DNA from: Rhodococcus sp. B50
Lineage (GTDB): Bacteria; Actinomycetota; Actinomycetes; Mycobacteriales; Mycobacteriaceae
Assembly (NCBI RefSeq): GCF_013602415.1
Contig: NZ_WPAG02000002.1
Span: 4,529,480-4,593,479, forward strand
DNA length: 64,000 nt
Reading direction: 5' to 3'
The notes beneath the pieces were generated by a model. The model was not told the origin of the DNA. It was given only the letters and a program-made list of their open reading frames with translations, and did no database searches. Both the position numbers and the translations under genes were made by a program. Shown here piece by piece: positions 33,864 to 43,700 of this stretch. Positions within the stretch are counted from its first letter, which is position 1. Every line of letters begins with the position of its first letter.

Positions 33864-35093
33864 GTGCGGGAGGTTCTGCTGCTCTGCTGGCGTGACAGCG
33901 GGCATCCGCAGGGGGGCGGCAGCGAGCGGTATCTCGAACAGGTCGGAGCGCAGCTCGCGGCGCGCGGCGTCCGGGTCGTCCTGCGGACCGCCGCCTACCC
34001 CGGAGCCGCGAAGCACGACCGTATCGACGGCATCACCGTCAGTCGCGGCGGTGGACGACTCACCGTCTACCCGCGCGCACTCGCCGCGATCCTCGCGGGC
34101 AGATTCGGTGTGGGGCCGCTCGCCGGCATCCGCCCCGACGCCGTCATCGACACCCAGAACGGCATCCCGTTCTTCGCTCGGCTCGTCGCCGGTGCGCCCG
34201 TCACGGTGCTCGTGCACCACTGCCACCGCGAGCAGTGGCCGGTCGCGGGCAGGCTGATGGCCAAGCTCGGCTGGTGGATCGAGTCGTCGCTGTCGCCGCG
34301 CGTGCATCGCCGCAACCAGTACCTCACCGTCTCGCTCCCGTCCGCCGACGAGCTGCGCGCTCTCGGCGTCGACCGGGAACGGATCGCGGTGGTCCGCAAC
34401 GGCGTCGACGCCGTCCCCACCGGTGTCACGGCAGGCGGCGACGACACGCGAACGACCCATCCGAGCGTGTGCGTGCTCTCGCGGCTGGTGCCGCACAAGC
34501 AGATCGAGGACGCCCTCGCAGCCGTTGCGGCGCTGCGCGGCACCGTGCCGGGTCTGCACCTCGACGTCATCGGCGGCGGCTGGTGGGAACAGAACCTCCG
34601 CGACGCGGCCGCCGAACTCGGCATCGGCGACGCCGTCACCTTCCACGGCCACGTCGACGAAGATCGGAAGCACGAATTGCTCTCCCGCGCATGGGTTCAC
34701 GTGATGCCCTCGCGTAAGGAGGGCTGGGGGCTGGCGGTGGTCGAGGCCGCCCAGCACAGCGTGCCCACCATCGGCTACCGCAGCTCCAAGGGGCTCACCG
34801 ACTCGATCATCGACGGCGTCACCGGCGTGCTCGTCGACTCGCCCGCCGAACTGACCGCCGCCGTCGCCGATCTGCTCGCCGACGCGGACCGTCGTCGTCA
34901 ACTCGGCAACAAGGCCCGCATCCGTGCCGGCGAGTTCTCGTGGGAGGCCACGGGAGAGGGTGTCCACGAGGTCCTGTCCGTCACGACCTTCGGGCACACC
35001 GTCTCAGGATTGTTCCCGCGCGCCGACGAGCCGTCGTCTCTCACCGACCCGCTGCCCGAGCGCACACCCAGCGCCGCCGGCCAGTACCAGTAG
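33864..35093 (+). CDS. GT4-type glycosyltransferase (Rv0225-like)
   Basis: A 409-residue cytosolic GT-B glycosyltransferase. GGGSERYLEQVGAQLAARG is the acceptor-side N-terminal loop, SRLVPHKQIEDALAA opens the nucleotide-sugar domain, and PSRKEGWGLAVVEAAQ is the E-x7-E motif of family 4. GTG start. Its 3' end overlaps the opposite-strand membrane-protein gene by 90 bp. The block Rv0224c-Rv0225-Rv0226c is conserved, so it probably builds an envelope glycan. Confidence 0.9.
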   Translation: MREVLLLCWRDSGHPQGGGSERYLEQVGAQLAARGVRVVLRTAAYPGAAKHDRIDGITVSRGGGRLTVYPRALAAILAGRFGVGPLAGIRPDAVIDTQNGIPFFARLVAGAPVTVLVHHCHREQWPVAGRLMAKLGWWIESSLSPRVHRRNQYLTVSLPSADELRALGVDRERIAVVRNGVDAVPTGVTAGGDDTRTTHPSVCVLSRLVPHKQIEDALAAVAALRGTVPGLHLDVIGGGWWEQNLRDAAAELGIGDAVTFHGHVDEDRKHELLSRAWVHVMPSRKEGWGLAVVEAAQHSVPTIGYRSSKGLTDSIIDGVTGVLVDSPAELTAAVADLLADADRRRQLGNKARIRAGEFSWEATGEGVHEVLSVTTFGHTVSGLFPRADEPSSLTDPLPERTPSAAGQYQ

Positions 35094-36755
35094 CCACACC
35101 ACGTGCGCCCCTGTGGCGACCGGCCGGTGAGGTGACCGGCTCGAGGCGACTCCCTCCACCCGGTACAGACTCAGGTCGTCGTCGCGGTAGGCGACGTCGA
35201 GGGCGTCGAGCGTGCTCTGCGCGTCGCCGAGTTCGCCCGGCGTGCCGTCTTCGACGAGCACCCAGCCCACCCCCTGCGCGGCGAGCGCACCCGGGTCCGC
35301 ACCGGACAGCAACAGGGCCTCGACGTCGGCCGCGCGGCGCCCCTCACCGGCGACGCTGCCGTCGGCGACGACGAGGGTTCCGGTCTGCAGAACGTCGGCG
35401 CGCAGCATGCGCGGGGACGGATCGAGAACCGGCACCGGACCGGAGAAGTCGAAGACCCGGAACATACCGGTGGGCAGCACGGCCACATCTCCGTCGTCGG
35501 CTGTCACGATCTGCGACACCCGCTCCCATCCGGACGGATACCGCACGGGCCGCAGTTGCCCGCCGACGCCCCACACCAGGTCGGGGAGTGAGACCAGCAC
35601 GGTGACGATCGCGGCCGTCGCCCACACCGGTTCGGACGCCGCGAAGCGCCGCGCGAGGACCGTCGTGCCTGCGGCCGCGGCGAGTGCGTAGGCGGGCATC
35701 GCCCACGCGACCCACTTCTGGGTGTCGCGCAGCAGTCCCGCGCCGGGAACGTGCACCATCGCCCATTCGCCGAGGGCCAGTCCCGGGCCGGTCGCGGCGA
35801 GGGCGACGACGAACACCGCGAGGACGGCCGGGGCGACGAGCGCGACGACGACGGGATTGCTGCGCCGCCGCCACAGTGCCGGCACACCGCACGCCACCAC
35901 CGCGAGCAGCAGCAGGGTGCTAACCAGCGCCCACCCCGTCGTGCGCGAGGAAGGGACGGCATCGGCGTTCCAGATCCCGCCGAGCCCCGCCACCGAACCG
36001 ATCGTGCCGAGAAGGGGTTCGGCCCGCGCGGCGAAGGCGCGCACACCGGCGGGGTCCGCTTCGGTGCCGCCACCGGCGACCGCCGTCGCGACCAGCCACG
36101 GCAGCGACACCGCGACGCCCAGCGCGAGCGCGCCACCCACGCGCGGCAGCACCCGCGTCCGCCCACCGGGCGCGACGAGGACCGCGCAGGCCGTCACGAT
36201 CGCCAGCAGGGCGCCGGTCGGGGTCAGGCCCGCGGCGGCCAGGCAGACCGCCAGCGACGCCCACCCGCCGCGCCGTCGCCGCCGGATCGCGACGGCCGCG
36301 CAGATCGTCCACGGCAACGCGGCATACCCGGCGAGCAGACTCCAATGCCCCTGCAACAACCGCTCGGCGACATACGGATTCCAGATCGCCACCGTCCCCG
36401 CCACGAGCCGGGCACCGGTGCCGCTCGTCGGCAACACCACCGCGACCAGCCGTGCCGCACCCCATCCCGCGGCCCACAACGACGCGGCCAGAAGTGCCGT
36501 GACCGCGACACCGCCGTCGACGACGGTGCTCACCCACGCCAGCAGGGCGTCCTGCGGCACCGCGCGGGCCGCGGCGTCGGACAATCCGAGCGCGGACTCG
36601 GTCGGGAACGATCGGGGAGTGCTCACCGCGTCGCGGAAGAGCAGATAACCGGGGGAGACGAGGAACGGACCGAGCACGGCGACGGTCAGCGCCAGCGACC
36701 ACACTGCAGGCAGTGCCGCCCGGACGGGCATGCGGGACGGCTCCGGGCGTGGCAT
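35004..36755 (-). CDS. Polytopic membrane protein (Rv0226c-like)
   Basis: About 583 residues with roughly 12-14 membrane helices followed by a C-terminal extracytoplasmic domain. The pattern AIWNPYVAERLLQGHWSLLAGYAALPW is reminiscent of the GT-C/AftD-type membrane enzymes (compare YGYFFPHG and APWVLLP in AftD), so it could be an integral-membrane glycosyltransferase, but no catalytic motif can be named. ATG start, 42 bp from the divergent flippase start. Position matches Rv0226c. Confidence 0.85.
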   Translation of the reverse strand: MPRPEPSRMPVRAALPAVWSLALTVAVLGPFLVSPGYLLFRDAVSTPRSFPTESALGLSDAAARAVPQDALLAWVSTVVDGGVAVTALLAASLWAAGWGAARLVAVVLPTSGTGARLVAGTVAIWNPYVAERLLQGHWSLLAGYAALPWTICAAVAIRRRRRGGWASLAVCLAAAGLTPTGALLAIVTACAVLVAPGGRTRVLPRVGGALALGVAVSLPWLVATAVAGGGTEADPAGVRAFAARAEPLLGTIGSVAGLGGIWNADAVPSSRTTGWALVSTLLLLAVVACGVPALWRRRSNPVVVALVAPAVLAVFVVALAATGPGLALGEWAMVHVPGAGLLRDTQKWVAWAMPAYALAAAAGTTVLARRFAASEPVWATAAIVTVLVSLPDLVWGVGGQLRPVRYPSGWERVSQIVTADDGDVAVLPTGMFRVFDFSGPVPVLDPSPRMLRADVLQTGTLVVADGSVAGEGRRAADVEALLLSGADPGALAAQGVGWVLVEDGTPGELGDAQSTLDALDVAYRDDDLSLYRVEGVASSRSPHRPVATGAHVVWLLVLAGGAGCALGQRVGERRRLVGAREQS

Positions 36756-36797
36756 GGCGGCAGAATACGGTGTCGTTCCGGATGGGAGGATGAGCGG

Positions 36798-38087
36798 ATG
36801 CCGCGAACACCCCGACCCGCGTCGGAGGGCGCCGAGACGACCCGCGGTTCGACGACGGGTACCGCCGTCGCCGGGATGACGCTGGTGACGGTCGGCGCGA
36901 TGACCGCGAACCTCGCGTCCTATCTGTTGCATCTGCCGGCGGGACGCTGGCTCGGGCCCGCCGGATACGGCGAGTTCGCGAGCCTGCTCGCCGCTCAACT
37001 CGTCCTCGCCGTGCCGGCCCTGGCGTTGCAGACGGTCGTCGCCCGGGAGGCCGTGCACGGCACCGGTGCCGCCGCTCTGCGTCGTCTCGGTTACCGCTGC
37101 GCCGTGCTCGCCTTCGTCGTCGCGATGCTCCTCGTGCCCGTCGCGGCGTGGGCGCTCGACACGAGCGTCGGGGGAGCGTTCGGATCGCTCGTCACCGCAC
37201 CGCTGCTCGTCCTGCTCGCCGCCGAACAGGGTCTGTTGCAGGGACGGGGCAGGTTTGCGGCGCTCAGTGTCGTCCTGGCGGCCGCGGGCATCGCGAAGGT
37301 GGTGCCGGCGGTCGCGGTGCTCGCGGTCGGAGGTGGTCCCGGCGCCGCGCTGTTCGCCGGTGCGATCGGGACGGGTGCGGTCGCGCTGGCCGCGCGCGTG
37401 CTGGTAGGCCGGACGTCCGGTGGCGGGCAGGGGCAGGTCCCGACCGCGGGGGCGGTTCTGCGCGCGTCCCAGGTGCAGCTGGCCCTCATCGCGCTCACCT
37501 CGCTCGACCTGCTGCTCGCCCGCATGCTGCTCGACCCCGATTCCGCCGGCCTGTACGCCCTGGGGGCGGTCGCGACGAAGGTCGCCTTCTGGCTGCCGCA
37601 GGCGGTCGGGGTGGTGCTCTATCCGCGGATGGCGAACCCCGCGCAGTCGGCGGCCGCGGTGCGCTCGGCCCTCACCGTCCTCGTCGCGATCGGCGCGGTG
37701 CTTGTCGCCGGGGCCGCGATCTGCGGGCCGCTCGTCCCGATGCTCGTCGGCGACGCCTACGGTCCCGTGCAGTCGCTGCTGTGGCTGTTCGCGCTGCAGG
37801 GTGCCTGTCTCGCGGTGCTCCAGGGCGCGTTGCTGTCGGCGATCGCCGGGGAGCGCACCCATCTCGCGCTCGTCGCGTGGGCGGGTCTCGCCCTCGAAGC
37901 GGTGCTGATGTTCACGGTGGCATCGACCCTGCAGCAGTTCGTCGGCGTCGCCGTCGGTGTGGCCGCCGCGACGGCCGCGGTGGTCGCGGTACTCGCGGTG
38001 CGGGGTGCTGCAGCGACCCGATCGTCCACGGACGACGCAGTGACGCGGTCGTCCACGAACGACACCGCCCCCCACCGGGATCGGTGA
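36798..38087 (+). CDS. MOP-superfamily flippase (Wzx/MATE-like polysaccharide exporter)
   Basis: A 429-residue protein with 12 or more membrane helices in two similar halves. The N-terminal half shows GRWLGPAGYGEFASLLAAQ, the L-G-P-x-x-Y-G motif of oligosaccharide flippases, and later AGLYALGAVATKVAFWLPQ repeats the pattern. It would move a lipid-linked sugar across the membrane. ATG with GGGAGGA upstream. It stands between the counterparts of Rv0226c and Rv0227c, a gene not present there in M. tuberculosis. Confidence 0.88.
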   Translation: MPRTPRPASEGAETTRGSTTGTAVAGMTLVTVGAMTANLASYLLHLPAGRWLGPAGYGEFASLLAAQLVLAVPALALQTVVAREAVHGTGAAALRRLGYRCAVLAFVVAMLLVPVAAWALDTSVGGAFGSLVTAPLLVLLAAEQGLLQGRGRFAALSVVLAAAGIAKVVPAVAVLAVGGGPGAALFAGAIGTGAVALAARVLVGRTSGGGQGQVPTAGAVLRASQVQLALIALTSLDLLLARMLLDPDSAGLYALGAVATKVAFWLPQAVGVVLYPRMANPAQSAAAVRSALTVLVAIGAVLVAGAAICGPLVPMLVGDAYGPVQSLLWLFALQGACLAVLQGALLSAIAGERTHLALVAWAGLALEAVLMFTVASTLQQFVGVAVGVAAATAAVVAVLAVRGAAATRSSTDDAVTRSSTNDTAPHRDR

Positions 38088-38115
38088 GGGGCGGCTCGGT
38101 TCGTCTACCGGACGA

Positions 38116-39354
38116 TCACTCCTGCGTCGGAGGCTTGCGCAGATCGGTGCGCGGGATCTCCTGCGTCTGATCGGTCGTCCAATCGCGCTGCTGCGTGTTC
38201 GGATCGGTCTGACGCGGGATGACCTCGGTGCGGTCGTCGGTGTGGTCGCGCTGCGTGCCGGCCGAATGCGCCGGGCCCACGGTGGTGGTGGTGGCCGGGC
38301 CTGCCGGAGCGGGACCACCGGTCGCGGTGGCCGGACGACGGTTGCCGCCGCCGCGCAGGCCGAGCACGAAGCCGACGATCAGCAGGATGACGCCGAGGAT
38401 GCCGAGGATGATCGGCAGGGTGCGGCCGAACAGCGAGATGGTGTCCTGGCCGTCCTTGGCCTGGCCGACCTGGTACTCGATCGTCTCCTCGTTGAACGGG
38501 AGCGTCACGTTGAGGACCGTCACCTCGGGCTTGTCGGCCTCGCGGGCGTAGTACTGGTCCTGCTGCTCCTGTCCCTTGACGACGACGCCGGTGACCGGGT
38601 CGACCCACAGGTCGCGGGTGTTGTTGTACCAGCGGGTCATCGTGATCGGTTCGTCGCCCTCACCGACACCCCACGTGGAGGCGGGCAGGCTCAGCTTGTA
38701 GGTCGGGACCTCGCGGTCGGCCTTCGACAGGTCGATCGGGCCGACCTCCTGACGGAAGTGGTAGACCTTCAGGCCGTTGATCTCTTCCTCACCGACGAAG
38801 TCGAGGGGGAAGTTCTCGCGCGCATTGATGTCGTAGTACGGGTACGACTCCTGCTTGACGTCGAACGGGAACTTGTACTGCAGGCCCGCGCGATTGTCGA
38901 TCTCGACGGGCGGCTTGTCGGCGCTGGTCTGGATCGTGCTCACACGATCCGGGAAGTCCTCCGCCGAGACGGGCATGGCGGTCTTCCGGTCGATCGTAAC
39001 GCGGTCGACGGTGGCCGAGACGAGGCCCGTGTCGCCCTGCATGTCGAGGCGTCGTACCGTCTGGCCGGACTGCAGCGTCATGATGTCGGCGTCGGCGGGA
39101 TCCTCGACGGTGACGAAACGCTGCGCGACGATCGGCACGTCGCGGTCGACCTGCGCGTTACCGGCAAGCAACTGACGGGAGTTGAGGATGTCGCCCGTGC
39201 CCTCGGCGACCGTCGTCACCTCGAGGTCGAGCGGCGTCGTCTTCAACTTCCCCAACGTGTACGTCGGCACGAGAATCGCGATCACCAAGAGGAAGGCACC
39301 CAGGCCCACCAGAATCATTGCCAGTATCCGGCCGGAGCTCGAACGCTCAGCCAT
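38116..39354 (-). CDS. DUF3068 membrane-anchored protein (Rv0227c-like)
   Basis: A 412-residue protein: N-terminal membrane helix (ILAMILVGLGAFLLVIAIL), a large extracytoplasmic beta-rich domain of DUF3068 type (YYDINARENFPLDFVGEEE is characteristic), a second helix near residues 320-345 (LPIILGILGVILLIVGFVLGL) and a Thr/Pro/Gln-rich cytoplasmic tail. DUF3068 proteins are restricted to mycolate-containing actinobacteria and lie beside envelope glycosylation genes. Function not established. Confidence 0.9.
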   Translation of the reverse strand: MAERSSSGRILAMILVGLGAFLLVIAILVPTYTLGKLKTTPLDLEVTTVAEGTGDILNSRQLLAGNAQVDRDVPIVAQRFVTVEDPADADIMTLQSGQTVRRLDMQGDTGLVSATVDRVTIDRKTAMPVSAEDFPDRVSTIQTSADKPPVEIDNRAGLQYKFPFDVKQESYPYYDINARENFPLDFVGEEEINGLKVYHFRQEVGPIDLSKADREVPTYKLSLPASTWGVGEGDEPITMTRWYNNTRDLWVDPVTGVVVKGQEQQDQYYAREADKPEVTVLNVTLPFNEETIEYQVGQAKDGQDTISLFGRTLPIILGILGVILLIVGFVLGLRGGGNRRPATATGGPAPAGPATTTTVGPAHSAGTQRDHTDDRTEVIPRQTDPNTQQRDWTTDQTQEIPRTDLRKPPTQE

Positions 39355-39600
39355 GCTTTCTCCTCACTCAACGGTCGTCATCGAGTACCCCCACCGGCAG
39401 CAGCAGGGCTGCACGGATCGCCTGGCATCCGGCCCGCGAACACCACGTGAGCTCAGACACTAACAGCCCGGTATGGCAATATGCGCGTCCGATCGCCGCC
39501 GGGACGGATCGGTAGTCGATCTTCGTCGCTGCCGGGATCGTCCCGTTCGACGTGATCCTGCTCTGTCCGTTGTTTCCGCGACACGGCACACTGGTGCCCG

Positions 39601-40773
39601 ATGACCATCACCACCGACCGGAACCGCAGCGTGAGCGGATTCCTTCCGGCACTCGAAGGGATGCGCGGGTTCGCCGCGGTGGGCGTGTTGATCACGCACG
39701 TCGCGTTCCAGACCGGTGCGGTGCACGACCCGCTGATCGGGCGGGTATGGGCACGATTCGACCTCGCCGTCGCACTGTTCTTCGCACTGTCCGGCTTCCT
39801 GCTGTGGCGTCCGCATGCCGCGGCGGCCCGCGGGCTGGGCCCGGCCCCCTCGGCCACTCGCTACTTCCTCTCCCGCGCGACCCGCATCCTCCCCGCCTAC
39901 TGGACCGTGGTGATCCTGGTGCTGTGGCTGCTGCCCGGTGCGGGAGGTGGCATCACGGTGTGGTGGTCGAATCTCGCGCTCGTGCAAGTGTTCGTCCCAC
40001 TCACCCTCACCGAGGGCCTCACCCAGATGTGGAGCCTGTCGGTGGAGGTGGCCTTCTATCTGGTGCTGCCCCTGCTGGCCGTGGCGGTGAGCGGACTGCG
40101 CGGGGCCGCCGCCCGCTACCGTGTGCCGCTGCTGCTCGCGGTGAGCGGACTGTCGCTGCTGTGGGCGTGGGTGCCGGTCGGCACCCCCGACCACATCAAC
40201 CACACCAACTGGCTGCCGGGTTTCCTGCCCTGGTTCGCGGCGGGCATGATCCTCGCCGAACTCGTCACCGGACCCGAGACGTGGGTGCACCGGCTCGCGG
40301 CGCGGCGCACGGCGATGGGAGTGCTCGCCGTCGCCGCCTTCGCGGCTGCGGCCACCCCGTTGGCAGGGCCGGAGACGCTCACCGACCTCGCACCGACCGA
40401 ATACCTCGCCAAGATCGCCCTGGGCGCGATCATGAGCTTCGCGCTGCTCGCCCCGCTGACCCTCGCGCCGCGCCGGCATCACCGCGTCCTGGCGAGCCCG
40501 GTCGCGCTGGCGGTCGGACGCTGGTCGTACGGCGTGTTCATCTGGCACCTCGCGGTGCTGTCGATCGTCTTCCCCGTGTTCGGGATCCCGGCCTTCGCGG
40601 GCCACTTCTGGTTCGTACTGACGGTGACGACCGTGCTGAGCCTGGCCGTCGCCTCCGTCAGTTACGCGCTCGTCGAGGAGCCGGTGCGGGCCGCCTTCCA
40701 CCGCTGGGACAGGGCCCGGCGCGGCACAGCCGCCAGACCGACCGCGACGACACCGACGAGCGCCGCGAACTGA
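39601..40773 (+). CDS. Acyltransferase family 3 membrane protein (Rv0228-like)
   Basis: A 390-residue OafA-type acyltransferase with about ten membrane helices. LPALEGMRGFAAVGVLITHV carries the R-G-x-A-A...H motif with the catalytic-type His, and SLSVEVAFYLVLPLL matches the second conserved block (W-S-L-x-V-E). It would O-acylate a glycan on the outer face. Its 3' end overlaps the aftD gene on the other strand by 112 bp. Matches Rv0228 by position. Confidence 0.9.
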   Translation: MTITTDRNRSVSGFLPALEGMRGFAAVGVLITHVAFQTGAVHDPLIGRVWARFDLAVALFFALSGFLLWRPHAAAARGLGPAPSATRYFLSRATRILPAYWTVVILVLWLLPGAGGGITVWWSNLALVQVFVPLTLTEGLTQMWSLSVEVAFYLVLPLLAVAVSGLRGAAARYRVPLLLAVSGLSLLWAWVPVGTPDHINHTNWLPGFLPWFAAGMILAELVTGPETWVHRLAARRTAMGVLAVAAFAAAATPLAGPETLTDLAPTEYLAKIALGAIMSFALLAPLTLAPRRHHRVLASPVALAVGRWSYGVFIWHLAVLSIVFPVFGIPAFAGHFWFVLTVTTVLSLAVASVSYALVEEPVRAAFHRWDRARRGTAARPTATTPTSAAN

Positions 40774-43700
40774 ATCAGGAACGAGTGCCCGACGTATCCG
40801 TCGGGTGATCGCCACGGTCCGGTGGACAACAGCGCCATCGCCAGCATCGTCGCGCCGCCCGCGGTGCCCACGAGCACGCGCGACGCGAGCGCGGGACCGC
40901 GGCGCAGCGTGAGCGCGCCGATCCCCACCGCGCCCGCGGCCGCGACGACGGCACCGACCCATCCCGTGAGGAGCGTCGCGGCGACCACGACGCCGGCCAG
41001 CGCGACCGTCGACGACTCCCAGGTGCGCGGCATCGGACCGGGGTCATCGGTGCGCCGCAGGGTCGATGGTGGTGCCTCGCGACGCGGCGGCCACAGTGCC
41101 GCAGCGAACAGCGGGACGAGCAACAGCAGCCCGCCGAAGATCCCGAGGCGGTACCAGCGGTCGGTCGCGAACTCGAGCGTCAGCACCTGTTCCGGTCCGG
41201 CCGGCACGATCCAGCCCTGCTGCCAGCCGTCCACGACGACCGGCGTGGCCACGCTGCCGTCCGGGGTGCGCGCCACCCAGCCGACATTCGTGCTCTCGGG
41301 TACCACCACGAGCCGATCCTTGTCGCCTTCCGGAACCGTCACCTCACGCAGGTTCTCCGTCCAACGGCCCTTCTGCAGTTCGGTCGGCTCCGCACCAGGC
41401 GCGTCGGATCCGGGGACGGCGAACCGCAGGCTCGAGACGACGAAGGCCGCACCGGGATCGACGTCGATGTCGACACGGCCGGGGTTCATGCCGACGACGT
41501 CGGACTCGCACAGCGTCGCGGGAACCTCCACACCCGCGGCGAGGTCGGCGACGCTCGCGGTGACGGACGTGCGGTAGCTCCGCCCCTCGATGTCGACGAC
41601 GGGTCCGTTCTCGCAGTCGATCGTCACCGTCTCGTCGTAGACGGACTGCTGCGCCCCGATCGGCCCGTCGTCACCGAGCACCGACACCTCCGCGAGCCCG
41701 GGCGGGGTGAGCTTCGAGAAACCCAGCACGGTGCGATCGAGGGTGTCGCGCCAACGCACCACTGTCAGCTCGACCCGGTCCGTGAAGTGCGGGGTCAGAT
41801 CGACTGTCGTGCCGTCGAGTTCGCGCACCTGCGGTCCGTTGCCGAGATTCACCGCGACCGCCGACGGCGCGACCGGCAGAGCTCCCAGCGCCGACCTGAT
41901 GTCCAGCCCGGTCACCCGGTGCTCGCCGGGCAGTTCCAGGGTGAGCGACGGTCGCGGGGCACCCCGTTCGAGCGAACTCTCCTCGGCGGTCCACGACGTC
42001 CGCAGCTCGCCGTCGGTGAGCGCGAAGGCCGATCCGTGCAGGTCGACGACGTCGGCATCCCCGCGCGCGACGACCCGATCGGACCGGTCCACGAGCTCCT
42101 CGAGCGCCGGCCCGGGGCGCGCACGCAGGAACAGCTCCGGACGCACCCACGTCTCCTGCGGCACGGTCAGGCTGCGCGTGAACGTGCCGGGTTCCTCAGC
42201 GGAGGTGGCGAGCCCGCGCGCGCAGCGCACGCGGTCGTCGGTGTCGACGCAGCTGCCGCGGCCGGGGAACTCCTGGCCGAGCTGCCATCCGCGCACCGAG
42301 GCGTCCTCGGCCGGGCCCGGCACCACGATGCGGCGACGGATGTCGATCGGGCGCGGTTCGTTCCGGTCGGTGAAATCCTCGACGACCACCTCGGTGAGAC
42401 CGAACTGGTTGCCGACCGTGCCGCGTTCGGTGTGCACGGACGTGATGCGGATCCACGACGTCGTGCCGAGCGGGAGCGCCACGGTCTGCTCGCGTCCCGG
42501 TTTGTCGACGCGCACCGCCGTGCTGCCCCGGTCGGTGGACACCTCGAGCCACTTGACGGGATCGCCGAGGGCTCCGGAGCTCGTGGTCAGGTGCAGCAGA
42601 CCCGCCTCGATCGGCCGGTCGAGATCGAGCTGCAGCCACTGGCCGATCGCCGATTCGAGGCCGTTGCTGTGCCAGCCGGTCGTGGGGTCGCCGTCGACCA
42701 CCGCGGCCGGGCTGCTGGCCACCGAGGTGCCGCCGAGCTGGGTGGCGTCCGACGCCGCGCTCGACACGCTGATGCGGGCGCCCTCCCATTCGGCCCGGAC
42801 GAGTTCGGTGTCGGGCACCGGATAGTCGGGAACGGCGTTGTGGGTGCGGCGCGGGTCGTCGGCCGCCCGGATCGTCGACGAATGATGATCGACCTGCCCG
42901 TAGTCCGTCTCGCGGTCCGTCGGGGTGTCGGTGATCGTCATCCCGTCGACGGGAAGACCGGCGCGGGCCGCGTCGGCGGCGAGGAGGGTGGGCCCGACGA
43001 AATCGGGCTGCGCGGTGTTGCGGCGCAGCAGGGCTTCGGGGCCACCCTGCACGACCGGCACGTCCGCGACGTCCACGGCGTAGGGACCGAAGGGCGCCGC
43101 GGCGGGCTCGGCGACCCGGTAGATCTCCACGGCCGGGTAGACCGGTCGCAGGTCGGCGTCGGTGACGAAGTCGTCGGGGTTGTCGAACACGATGTCGTCG
43201 CCGAACCCGGCGGCCTTCTCGATGCCCGGCGAACCCTCGAGCGCGCGGTGCACGAGTGCCGGTCGTGCGGCGGGGGAGCTGTCGGGGTCGAGGTCGTTGC
43301 GTACCACGAGGAAGCCGATGCCCTGACCCCTCAGGGTCGCGGCGAGGCCGTCGGACGGGCGGCCGTCGGCGATGTCGCGCTGCACGGCGTCGAGGGCCCG
43401 GATCGCTCCGGGCGGCACGAGCGGGACGGCGTCGCGGACGGCCCACGGCGTCGATGCGAGGGCCTGCAGCGGTTCGTCGCGGGTGAGGCCCCACAGTTGG
43501 CTGCCGAACGGCGCGCCGGGAACGATGAGGGCGCGTTCGCCGCGGTCGGTCGTGTTCTCCTCGAGCCACGCCGCGGTGGCGTGCCAGTACCCGGGGACCT
43601 CGTCGTACGCACCGCGCGGGGCGAGCCGGCCGGTCCACGCGAGCGACGTCGCGAGCGTCATCGCGACGAGGATCAGCGTCGTCACCGCGACCATCGGATT

